Assembly (NCBI GenBank): GCA_019054805.1
Contig: JAHQIY010000054.1
Location: 46,632-110,631 of the forward strand
DNA: 64,000 nt
Source: Brachionus manjavacas
Lineage: Eukaryota; Rotifera; Eurotatoria; Ploima; Brachionidae
Reading direction: 5' to 3'
Part shown: positions 39,312 to 51,700 of the stretch, piece after piece
Layout: every line of letters begins with the position of its first letter
How positions within the stretch are numbered: position 1 is the stretch's first letter
Notes under the pieces: generated by a model
Databases searched by the model: none
Told to the model about the DNA's origin: nothing
The model's input: the letters and a program-made list of their open reading frames with translations, nothing else
Position numbers and translations under genes: made by a program

Positions 39312-42300
39312 TTAGTTTTCTAAATATTTATATTCTGCTAAAAAATTTATCTGGAGTCTTTCCTTTCCATGAATATAATAAAGTGAACCACTTGGATTTT
39401 CAAGAAAAAGTCCTCCTTGTGGCCCAAGATAAACGTTTCTGCCACAACGACTACGGCTACTCACAAATTCACCAACCTTTGTTTTCTCTGAAGTTCGCGT
39501 ACAGAGAGGCTTTAAATTAATTTTAATTTTAAATTCTAAAAATTTTAATTTTTTTAAATTTCTCTTGTCTCTTTGGTATCTCCATGGGATAAAGATTTCT
39601 CATCAAATCTTTCTTTTGAAATTTTTTGCTCATATTCCTTTAATTTTAGTAAATTTTGACAAAGATTTTTCGTGGACATTTTTTGACTTTCATTTAAATA
39701 TTTTAATTAATTTTGAAATTTAAGCTTTAATTTGTCTAAATTTTTCTAATAATGTTTTTTATCTTTTAAAGTAATTCAGAGAATTATTAAATCCCTATGA
39801 TATATAAAAAGTAAAACAACAAACGATTTCAAAATAAGGATAAAAATTTGAAAAAAGAAAAATTATTAGCTCAGAATTTTTTTTAATTTACCAATTGTTG
39901 AATTTTGGTTATAAGATCATCGTAATGGTTTTCATTATTTTCATTGACAAACTCTTTCTTATTATCATTCATATTCTTCAAAAATAAAATGGTCATGAAA
40001 TTGTTTAAAAAAAAAAAAATAGAATTACTTTATTATAATCTGACTTTCGTTCATCTAAAAAATCGCTATCCTCAAGCAAAAAGGAAAACAAATGACTCTT
40101 TTTTAAATCGTCCGGTTTAATTAAGTTGTTAAGATATTCATTTTCCGATTTGAGATCTTTTATTTTTTCTTCAAAAAGATTCTTGTATTTGATAATTTTA
40201 GCATTGACAGGATTTTTCGGACATTTAGCAAAACTTTAAATATAATGATAACTTTGATAATTTAATAAAAATGAAATAAGATCATACCAATAATGCTTAT
40301 TACGACCAATCTCAGTGTTCCCAGAACCATCGCAATTTTTTGAAGGACATTTTGATTGATTATTTGATATTATTGTAAAATCATTATGTTCCAAATTTTG
40401 ATTTTTATTAAAATCTTAATAAAAAATATATAAATATATGTTATTTGTAAAATTAAATACCATCAACAGAAACTAATAATTTGCTCCTATTGCCCTTTTC
40501 AAAGTCAGTTTTTCTATAAGAATTCTGGCTGAAAATGTCTTGCCATACGTAAGAGCTTTTCATTTTATTCGCAAATTTGAGATCAGAAATTTGCTTTTTC
40601 TTTGTCATCTATTGCTAATTCATATTCCTTTAGCTTTTTATCTTTGTGCTTAAGCAAATCATCTTTATGCTTAATCTCTTAAAAATAAAATGATAATAAA
40701 TAAAAAATTTTCAATATTTCATCGAAAAAAGATTATACCTTAGTCCTTTGACGTTCGTTATTTTTCAAAAATCGCTTTCTGGTCCGATTCGAGATTCGAT
40801 TCATTTTCTTTTATTTTTTGCTCTAATTCTTTTAGACGCTCATCTTTTGCTTTTAATTTTTCATTGCTTTCTTTCAGAACTAAATTAGTATTTAAATATT
40901 TATATAAAATTGTATTAAAGAATGAAGTTAAATAGTTTTACTTTTCGATTTAATTTTCCACAAATTTTGTTTCTCTTGAGATCAGCAATCTGCTTTTGAA
41001 GTTTCAGTATTTCTGAATTGCTTGATGACTGCATTATTTTATGGCTGTCATTTTTAATTTCAAATTCGGAATTCAGGATTACCATATTTTCTTGTCCTTG
41101 TTCATTTTCATTGTATATTGATAAATTTTCTTTTTTTATTTGAATTTGGTTAAATTGTTCGGACTCTAGAAATATATTTCAAAATATTTGTTTTCACAAA
41201 TTTTTATTTTTATTTTTTGATAACGAATCTTTTAATTCAGCAATTAATGAAGAATTATACTTTATTGTGGACTGCAATAGTGAATTATCTTTTTGAATAT
41301 CTTCAAATGTCTTCTTTAGGTCCTCATGATCATCTTCTAAATTTTTGAATATTATCATGCTTTTCTCAAGTTCTCTTTTAATATTTGAGGTTTCTTGCTC
41401 TGATAACTCTTGTTCTTTTACAACTTTTTCATAATCCTCTGAAACATTTCTAAACAACACTTGTTTTTGAGTATTCTTATCCTTTTAAAGAAAACTTATG
41501 TTCATTTAATTAAAATTTTTATCAAAAAACTAACCAGTAAAATTTTAATATCCTCTTATAAATCATTTATTTTGATTTCGAGTTCCTTCTTTTCTAAAGC
41601 AAACTGCTTATTCATTGCATTCAGCATTTATCCACTTCAAATACATAATGAGAGTTAATAAAAGATGTAAGCAGATTTATTGATATTTGTTCTCCTAATT
41701 GCACATCATTTTTTACCGTGGATGAAATATCTCCGTCGTCTTTCACCAAGCTGGAGACTTCTTCATCTAACTTTGGGCATAAAATTTCACCGTACTATTG
41801 TCACAATCTGAAATTTCCCCATCTTCTTTCTCTGAGCTGATAACTTCTTCTTCATCAAACTGTGAGCATAATATTTCACCTTCTTCCTTTACAGAATCTA
41901 AAATTTCACCATCTTCTTTCTCTGAGCTGATAACTTCTTCTTCATCAAACTCTGTGCTTAAATTACCATCATCTCTAGTTTTAATCGTTTCGAAAAATTC
42001 TTTGCTATTCTATTATTTTGGTCAGCTTCTTCTTTCATGTCTATATTCATTTCAAGATTTTGAATGTTCATTAAAGATTTTTCTTTAAATCTTTTATTTG
42101 AAAACCAATTCTGGAAAAAAAATTTTGATTTAATTAATGATAATTTATTTTATAGTTTATTTAATTTATTAAATGATAAACTTACACGAATTTGTTGTTT
42201 TTGGTAACGGCATTCCAAATAAAGAATTAGTTTACTAATATCTGAATGATTTGGTTTGTTGTTCCGCGCATAATATGTATTTAGATAAATCAAATCATTC

Positions 42301-42774
42301 TTATCAAAAATGCTCTTTCTACCTCTTTTTTTCTGATAAAATAAAGTTGGTGAAAGAGGTGTTTCTGATTCGGAATTTGATTTAACAACTGTCCCTTTTC
42401 TATTTCGTCTTGTTGTTGTTGGTTGATCTTTGTTAATAATTATTTAACATTTTAATAAAATTTTGACAAAGAAAATCTTTACGAGATTGTTGATTTATTT
42501 CTGAACTCCCTTTAAAAGAATTCATTATCTTCTCTCTGATGCTCGCAAAGGCTTCAAAAGGGTTTTTATCAACATATTTCTAAAAAAAAATTTTTAAATT
42601 TATATTTATAATTTAAACAACCTTTAAACAATTGATGGAGCTTTTAAAAAGATTTTTTGGGGAGTTTGCGAAAAATCTTTTTAAAACTTCTTTGTACTGT
42701 TCCTGAATTTTTGGTCTCACAATATTAAATTCACTTTTCGATTTCCTTACAAATGAATTTCCAGTAATTTTCAT
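39312..42774 (-). CDS. Homeodomain, coiled-coil, CCHHC zinc-finger protein gene (about 12 exons)
   Basis: Minus-strand exons, mostly bounded by GT-AG: 42774-42622, 42579-42186, 42110-41535, 41481-41198, 41165-40942, 40879-40739, 40677-40461, 40414-40288, 40233-40029, 39975-39892, about 39686-39570 and about 39509-39312. Exon 2 holds a basic arm (KKRGRKS) and most of a homeodomain. Recognition helix NWFSNKRF, with W48, F49, N51 and R53, opens exon 3 after an intron between residues 46 and 47. Acidic modules repeat next (DEEEVISSEKEDGEI twice, a third diverged), then heptad-rich coiled coil (exons 4-7). Exons 8-9 join to C-x4-C-x4-N-x7-H-x5-C (CPSKNCDGSG...), a MYT1-type CCHHC finger whose first His is Asn. 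The last exon has CGRNVYLGPQGG. Probably a nuclear DNA-binding regulator. Single-base breaks (about 42435, 41975, 41790, 41600 and in exons 6-7) mean decay or sequence error. The start ATG is 26 bp from the satellite. Confidence 0.65.
41811..41966 (-). repeat. 90-bp tandem repeat encoding acidic modules
   Basis: The sequence coding DEEEVISSEKEDGEI occurs twice with a 90-bp (30-codon) period. A third, diverged unit (LDEEVSSLVKDDGDI) lies at about 41720-41790. It is within exon 3 of the homeodomain gene. Confidence 0.8.
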
Positions 42775-42799
42775 GGCCAAACTAGCCAATGTTTCGTTA

Positions 42800-45700
42800 T
42801 ATTTGAAGTAAAGACAAAGTTTCCATTCTTTACCTTATTTTCTAATGGACAACATGATGGACGAGACCTAAATTTACTTTTTTCTCAATCAAATGAACTA
42901 ATTGATTAACGAGGCGGGATATAACTTTTTTCTTTACTTTGGGACAACTTGAGTTACAAAGCGTCAATTTTTTACCTATTTTTCATTTGGAAAATTTGAT
43001 TTACGAGGCGATAATTTCCTTATTACTTTTCTTATGGACAATTTGAGTTACAAAGCGTCAATTTTTTACCTTATTTTCTTATGAACAGCTTGATTTACGA
43101 GGCCAAAATTTTCTTTCTTCTTTACTTATTGACAACATGAGTGACAAAGCGTTCATTTTTTATCTTATTTTCTAATGGACAACATAATTGACGAGACCTC
43201 TATTTACTTTTTTCTACCCCAATGAACTCCTTGATTAATGAGTAGGTAATTTACTTAATTCTTTACTAATGGACAACTTGAGTGATAAAGTTTTCATTTT
43301 TTACCTTAATTTCTAATGCACAACTTGATTTTCGAGGCTATAATTTACTAACCTCTTTAGTAATGGACAACTTGAGTGACAAAGTGTCCATTTTTTACCT
43401 TATTTTCTAATAGACAACATAATTGACGAGACCTCTATTTACTTTTTTAAATCCTTATGAACTCCTTGATTAATGAGTAGGTAATTTACTTACTTCTTTA
43501 CTAATGGACAACTTGAGTGATAAAGTGTCCATCTTTTCCCTTTTTTTCTAATACACAACTTGATTTTCGAGGCTAAAATTTACTTCCCTCTTTAGTAATG
43601 GACAACTTGAGTGACAAAGTGTCGCTTTTTTACCTTATTTTCTAATGCACAACTTTATTTTCGAGGCGCTAATTTTCTTATTTCTTTACTAATGGACAAC
43701 AATAGTGACAAAGCGTCCATTTTTTACATTATTTTCTAATGGACAACATAATTGACGAGCCCTCTAATTACTTTTTCCAATCCTAATGAACTCCTTGATT
43801 AATGAGTAGGTGATTTACTTAATTCTTTACTAATGGACATCTTGAGTGAGAAAGCGTCCATTTTTTACCTTATTTTCTAATGCACAACTTGATTTTCGAG
43901 GCGCTAATTTTCTTATTTCTTTACTTTGGGACAACTTGAAAGACAAAGGGTTCATTTTTTAACCTATTTTCTAATGCACAACTTGATTTTCGAGGCTAAA
44001 ATTTACTTACCTCTTTAGTAATGGACAACTTGGGTGACAAAGTGTCGCTTTTTTACCTTAATTTCTAATGCACAACTTGATTTTCGAGGCGCTAATTTTC
44101 TTATTTCTTTACTTTGGGACAACTTGAAAGACAAAGCGTTCATTTTTTAACTTATTTTCTAATGGACAACATAATTGACGAGACCTCTATTTACTTTTTT
44201 CAACCCCAATGAACTCCTTGATTAATGAGTAGGTAATTTACTTAATTGTTTACTAATGGACAACTTGAGTGATAAAGTTTTCATTTTTTACCTTAATTTC
44301 TAATGCACAACTTGATTTTCGAGGCTATAATTTACTAACCTCTTTAGTAATGGACAACTTGAGTGACAAAGTGTCCATTTTTTACCTTATTTTCTAATAA
44401 ACAACATAATTGACGAGACCTCTATTTACTTTTTTAAATCCTAATGAACTCCTTGATTAATGAGTAGGTAATTTACTTAATTCTTTACTAATGGACATCT
44501 TGAGTGACAAAGTGTCGCTTTTTTACCTTAATTTCTAATGCACAACTTGATTTTCGAGGCGCTAATTTTCTTATTTCTTTACTTTGGGACAACTTGAAAG
44601 ACAAAGCGTTCATTTTTTAACTTATTTTCTAATGGACAACATAATTGACGAGACCTCTATTTACTTTTTTCAACCCCAATGAACTCCTTGATTAATGAGT
44701 AGGTAATTTACTTAATTCCTTACTAATGGACAACTTGAGTGATAAAGTTTTCATTTTTTACCTTATTTTCTAATGAACAACTTGATTTTCGAGGCTATAA
44801 TTTACTAACCTCTTTAGTAATGGACAACTTGAGTGACAAAGTGTCCATTTTTTACCTTATTTTCTAATAGACAACATAATTGACGAGACCTCTTTTTACT
44901 TTTTTAAATCCTAATGAACTCCTTGATTAATGAGTAGGTGATTTACTTAATTCTTTACTAATGGACATCTTGAGTGAGAAAGCGTCCATTTTTTACCTTA
45001 TTTTCTAATGCACAACTTGATTTTCGATGCGCTAATTTTCTTATTTCTTTACTTTGGGACAACTTGAAAGACAAAGCTTTCATTTTTTAACTTAATTTCA
45101 TATGCACAACTTGATTTTCGAGGCTAAAATTTACTTACCTCTTTAGTAATGGACAACTTGGGTGACAAAGTGTCGCTTTTTTACCTTAATTTCTAATGCA
45201 CAACTTTATTTTCGAGGCGCTAATTTTCTTATTTCTTTACTTTGGGACAATTTGAAAGACAAAGCGTTCATTTTTTAACTTATTTTCTAATGGACAACAT
45301 AATTGACGAGACCTCTATTTACTTTTTTCAACCCCAATGAACTCCTTGATTAATGAGTAGGTAATTTACTTAATTCCTTACTAATGGACAACTTAAGTGA
45401 TAAAGTTTTCATTTTTTACCTTATTTTCTAATGAACAACTTGATTTTCGAGGCTATAATTTACTAACCTCTTTAGTAATGGACAACTTGAGTGACAAAGT
45501 GTCCATTTTTTACCTTATTTTCTAATAGACAACATAATTGACGAGACCTCTTTTTACTTTTTTAAATCCTAATGAACTCCTTGATTAATGAGTAGGTAAT
45601 TTACTTAATTCTTTACTAATGGACATCTTGAGTGACAAAGTGTCGCTTTTTTCCCTTAATTTCTAATGCACAACTTGATTTTCGAGGCGCTAATTTTCTT

Positions 45701-48700
45701 ATTTCTTTACTTTGGGACAATTTGAAAGTCAAAGCTTTCTTTTTTTAACTTATTTTCTAATGGACAACATAATTGACGAGACCTCTATTTACTTTTTACT
45801 ACCCCAATGAACTCCTTGATTAATTAGTAGGTAATTTACTTTCTTCTTTACTAATGGACAACTTGAGTGAAAAAGTGTCCATTTTTACCTTAATTTCTAA
45901 TGCACAACTTGATTTTCGAGGCTATAATTTACTTATTTCTTTACTTTGGGACATCTTAAGTGACAAAGTGTCGCTTTTTTACCCTAATTTCTAATGCACA
46001 ACTTGATTTTCGAGGCGCTAATTTTCTTATTTCTTTACTTTGGGACAATTTGAAAGACAAAGCGTTCATTTTTTAACTTATTTTCTAATGGACAACATAA
46101 TTGACGAGACCTCTATTTACTTTTTACTAACCCAATGAACTCCTTGATTAATTAGTAGGTAATTTACTTTCTTCTTTACTAATGGACAACTTGAGTGATA
46201 AAGTGTCCATTTTTTACCTTAATTTCTAATGCACAACTTGATTTTCGAGGCTATAATTTACTTATTTCTTTACTTTGGGACATCTTAAGTGACAAAGTGT
46301 CGCTTTTTTACCCTAATTTCTAATGCACAACTTGATTTTCGAGGCGCTAATTTTCTTATTTCTTTACTTTGGGACAATTTGAAAGTCAAAGCGTTCATTT
46401 TTTAACTTATTTTCTAATGGACAACATAATTGACGAGACCTCTATTTACTTTTTACTACCCCAATGAACTCCTTGATTAATTAGTAGGTAATTTACTTTC
46501 TTCTTTACTAATGGACAACTTGAGTGAAAAAGTGTCCATTTTTACCTTAATTTCTAATGCACAACTTGATTTTCGAGGCTATAATTTACTTATTTCTTTA
46601 CTTTGGGACATCTTAAGTGACAAAGTGTCGCTTTTTTACCCTAATTTCTAATGCACAACTTTATTTTCGAGGCGCTAATTTTCTTATTTCTTTACTTTGG
46701 GACAATTTGAAAGACAAAGCGTTCATTTTTTAACTTATTTTCTAATGGACAACATAATTGACGAGACCTCTATTTACTTTTTACTACCCCAATGAACTCC
46801 TTGATTAATTAGTAGGTAATTTACTTTCTTCTTTACTAATGGACAACTTGAGTGATAAAGTGTCCATTTTTACCTTAATTTCTAATGCACAACTTGATTT
46901 TCGAGGCTATAATTTACTTATTTCTTTACTTTGGGACATATTAAGTGACAAAGTGTCGCTTTTTACCCTAATTTCTAATGCACAACTTGATTTTCGAGGC
47001 GCTAATTTTCTTATTTCTTTACTTTGGGACAATTTGAAAGTCAAAGCGTTCATTTTTTAACTTATTTTCTAATGGACAACATAATTGACGAGACCTCTAT
47101 TTACTTTTTACTACCCCAATGAACTCCTTGATTAATTAGTAGGTAATTTACTTTCTTCTTTACTAATGGACAACTTGAGTGATAAAGTGTCCATTTTTTA
47201 CCTTAATTTCTAATGCACAACTTGATTTTCGAGGCTATAATTTACTTATTTCTTTACTTTGGGACATCTTAAGTGACAAAGTGTCGCTTTTTTTACTCAA
47301 TTTCTAATTCACAACTTGATTTTAGGGGCGCTAATTTTCTTATTTCTTTACTTTGGGACAATTTGAAAGACAAAGCGTTCATTTTTTAACTTATTTTCTA
47401 ATGGACAACATAATTGAAGAGAACTCTATTTACTTTTTCAACTTCAATGAACTCCTTGATTAATGAGTAGGTAATTTACTTAATTCCTTACTAATGGACA
47501 ACTTAAGTGATAAAGTTTTCATTTTTTACCTTATTTTCTAATGAACGACTTGATTTTCGAGGCTATAATTTACTAACCTCTTTAGTAATGGACAACTTGA
47601 GTGACAAAGTGTCCATTTTTTACCTTATTTTCTAATAGACAACAAATTTGACGAGACCTCTTTTTACTTTTTCCAATCCTAATGAACTCCTTGATTAATG
47701 AGTAGGTAATTTACTTAATTCTTTACTAATGGACATCTTGAGTGACAAAGCGTTCATTTTTTACATTATTTTCTAATGCACAACTTGATTTTCGAGGCGC
47801 TTATTTTCTATTTTCTTTACTTATGGACATCTTGAGTGACAAAAAATCCATTTTTTACCTTATTTTCTAATAGACAACATAATTGACGAGACCTCTTTTT
47901 ACTTTTTCCAATCCCAATGAACTCCTTGATTAATGAGTAGGTAATTTACTTTCATCTTTACTAATGGACATTTTGAGAGACAAAGTGTCGCTTTTTTACC
48001 TTAATTTCTAATGCACAACTTGATTTTCGAGGCGCTTATTTTCTTATTTCTTTACTTTGGGACAACTTGAAAGACAAAGCGTTCATTTTTTAACTTATTT
48101 TCTAATGGACAACATAATTGACGAGACCTCTATTTACTTTTTTCAACACCAATGAACTCCTTGATTAATGAGTAGGTAATTTACTTACTTCTTTACTAAT
48201 GGACAACTTGAGTGATAAAGTCTTCATTTTTCACCTTATTTTCTAATGAACAACATAATTGACGAGACCTCTATTTACTTTTTTCAACCCCAATGAACTC
48301 CTTGATTAATGAGTAGGTAATTTACTAACCTCTTTAGTAATGGACAACTTGAGTGACAAAGTGTCCATTTTTTACCTTATTTTCTAATAGACAACATAAT
48401 TGACGAGACCTCTATTTACTTTTTAAAATCCTAATGAACTCCTTGATTAATGAGTAGGTAATTTACTAAATTCTTTACTATTGGACATCTTGAGTGACAA
48501 AGCGTTCATTTTTTACATTATTTTCTAATGCACAACTTGATTTTCGAGGCGCTTATTTTCTATTTTCTTTACTTATGGACATCTTGAGTGACAAAAAATC
48601 CATTTTTTACCTTATTTTCTAATAGACAACATAATTGACGAGACCTCTTTTTACTTTTTCCAATCCCAATGAACTCCTTGATTAATGAGTAGGTAATTTA

Positions 48701-51700
48701 CTTTCATCTTTACTAATGGACATTTTGAGAGACAAAGTGTCGCTTTTTTACCTTAATTTCTAATGCACAACTTGATTTTCGAGGCGCTTATTTTCTTATT
48801 TCTTTACTTTGGGACAACTTGAGAGAGAAAGCGTTCATTTTTTAACTTATTTTCTAATGGACAACATAATTGAGGAGACCTTTATTTACTTTATTCAACC
48901 CTAATGAACTCCTTGATTAATGAGTAGGTAATTTACTTTCTTCTTTACTAATGGACATCTTGAGTGAGAAAGTGTCCATTTTTTACCTTAATTCCTAATG
49001 CACAACTTGATTTTCGAGGCTACAATTTACTTAATTCTTTACTTATGGACATCTTAAGTGACAAAGTGTCGCTTTTTTGCCTTAATTTCTAATGCACAAC
49101 TTGATTTTCGAGGCGCTAAATTTCTTATTTCTTTACTTATGGACATCTTGAGTGACAAAAAATCCATTTTTTACCTTATTTTCTAATAGACAACATAATT
49201 GACGAGTACTCTTTTTACTTTTTTAAATCCTAATGAACTTCTTGATTAATGAGAAGGTAATTTATGTTCTTCTTTACTAATGGACATCTTGAGTGACAAA
49301 GTGTCGCTTTTTTACCTTAATTTCTAATGCACAACTTGATTTTCGAGGCGGTTATTTTCTTATTTCTTTACTTTGGGACAACTTGAAAGACAAAGCGTTC
49401 ATTTTTTAACTTATTTTCTAATGAACAACATAATTGACGAGACCTCTATTTACTTTTTTCAACCCCAATGAACTGCTTGATTAATGAGTAGGTAATTTAC
49501 TAACCTCTTTAGTAATGGACAACTTGAGTGACAAAGTGTCCATTTTTTACCTTATTTTCTAATAGACAACATAATTGACGAGACCTCTATTTACTTTTTT
49601 AAATCCTAATGAACTCCTTGATTAATGAGTAGGTAATTTACTTAATTCTTTACTATTGGACATCTTGAGTGACAAAGCGTTCATTTTTTACATTATTTTC
49701 TAATGCACAACTTGATTTTCGAGGCGCTTATTTTTCTATTTTCTTTACTTATGGACATCTTGAGTGACAAAAAATCCATTTTTTACCTTATTTTCTAATA
49801 GACAACATAATTGACGAGACCTCTTTTTACTTTTTCCAATCCCAATGAACTCCTTGATTAATGAGTAGGTAATTTACTTTCATCTTTACTAATGGACATT
49901 TTGAGAGACAAAGTGTCGCTTTTTTACCTTAATTTCTAATGCACAACTTGATTTTCGAGGCGCTTATTTTCTTATTTCTTTACTTTGGGACAACTTGAGA
50001 GAGAAAGCGTTCATTTTTTAACTTATTTTCTAATGGACAACATAATTGAGGAGACCTTTATTTACTTTATTCAACCCTAATGAACTCCTTGATTAATGAG
50101 TAGGTAATTTACTTTCTTCTTTACTAATGGACATCTTGAGTGAGAAAGTGTCCATTTTTTACCTTAATTCCTAATGCACAACTTGATTTTCGAGGCTACA
50201 ATTTACTTAATTCTTTACTTATGGACATCTTAAGTGACAAAGTGTCGCTTTTTTGCCTTAATTTCTAATGCACAACTTGATTTTCGAGGCGCTAAATTTC
50301 TTATTTCTTTACTTTGGGACAACTTGAGTGACAAAGCGTTCATTTTTTTCCCTTATTTTCTAATGAACGACTTGATTTTCGAGGCTATAATTTACTAACC
50401 TCTTTAGTAATGGACAACTTGAGTGACAAAGTGTCCATTTTTTACCTTATTTTCTAATAGACAACATAATTGACGAGACCTCTTTTTACTTTTTCCAATC
50501 CTAATGAACTCCTTGATTAATGAGTAGGTAATTTACTTAATTCTTTACTAATGGACATCTTGAGTGACAAAGCGTTCATTTTTTACATTATTTTCTAATG
50601 CACAACTTGATTTTCGAGGCGCTTATTTTCTAATTTCTTTACTTATGGACATCTTGAGTGACAAAAAATCCATTTTTTACCTTATTTTCTAATAGACAAC
50701 ATAATTGACGAGTACTCTTTTTACTTTTTTAAATCCTAATGAACTTCTTGATTAATGAGAAGGTAATTTATGTTCTTCTTTACTAATGGACATCTTGAGT
50801 GACAAAGTGTCGCTTTTTTACCTTAATTTCTAATGCACAACTTGATTTTCGAGGCGCTTATTTTCTTATTTCTTTACTTTGGGACAACTTGAAAGACAAA
50901 GCGTTCATTTTTTAACTTATTTTCTAATGGACAACATAATTGACGAGACCTCTATTTACTTTTTTCAACACCAATGAACTCCTTGATTAATGAGTAGGTA
51001 ATTTACTTACTTCTTTACTAATGGACAACTTGAGTGATAAAGTCTTCATTTTTCACCTTATTTTCTAATGAACAACATAATTGACGAGACCTCTATTAAC
51101 TTTTTTCAACCCCAATGAACTCCTTGATTAATGAGTAGGTAATTTACTAACCTCTTTAGTAATGGACAACTTGAGTGACAAAGTGTCCATTTTTTACCTT
51201 ATTTTCTAATAGACAACATAATTGACGAGACCTCTATTTACTTTTTAAAATCCTAATGAACTCCTTGATTAATGAGTAGGTAATTTACTTTCATCTTTAC
51301 TAATGTACATTTTGAGTGACAAAGTGTCGCTTTTTTACCTTAATTTCTAATGCACAACTTGATTTTCGAGGCGCTAAATTTCTTATTTCTTTACTTATGG
51401 ACATCTTGAGTGACAAAAAATCCATTTTTTACCTTATTTTCTAATAGACAACATAATTGACGAGACCTCTTTTTACTTTTTCCAATCCCAATGAACTCCT
51501 TGATTAATGAGAAGGTAATTTATGTTCTTCTTTACTAATGGACATCTTGAGTGACAAAGTGTCGCTTTTTTACCTTAATTTCTAATGCACAACTTGATTT
51601 TCGAGGCGGTTATTTTCTTATTTCTTTACTTTGGGACAACTTGAAAGACAAAGCGTTCATTTTTTAACTTATTTTCTAATGAACAACATAATTGACGAGA

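Noticed and set aside
41798..42088. Plus-strand Ser-rich ORF opposite the homeodomain gene
   Set aside because: Antisense shadow of the acidic Glu/Ser repeats; the spliced minus-strand frame explains the region.
46839..47060. 73-codon ORF within the satellite
   Set aside because: The 47-bp period is not a multiple of three and the frame is not kept between units; a chance opening in repeat DNA.
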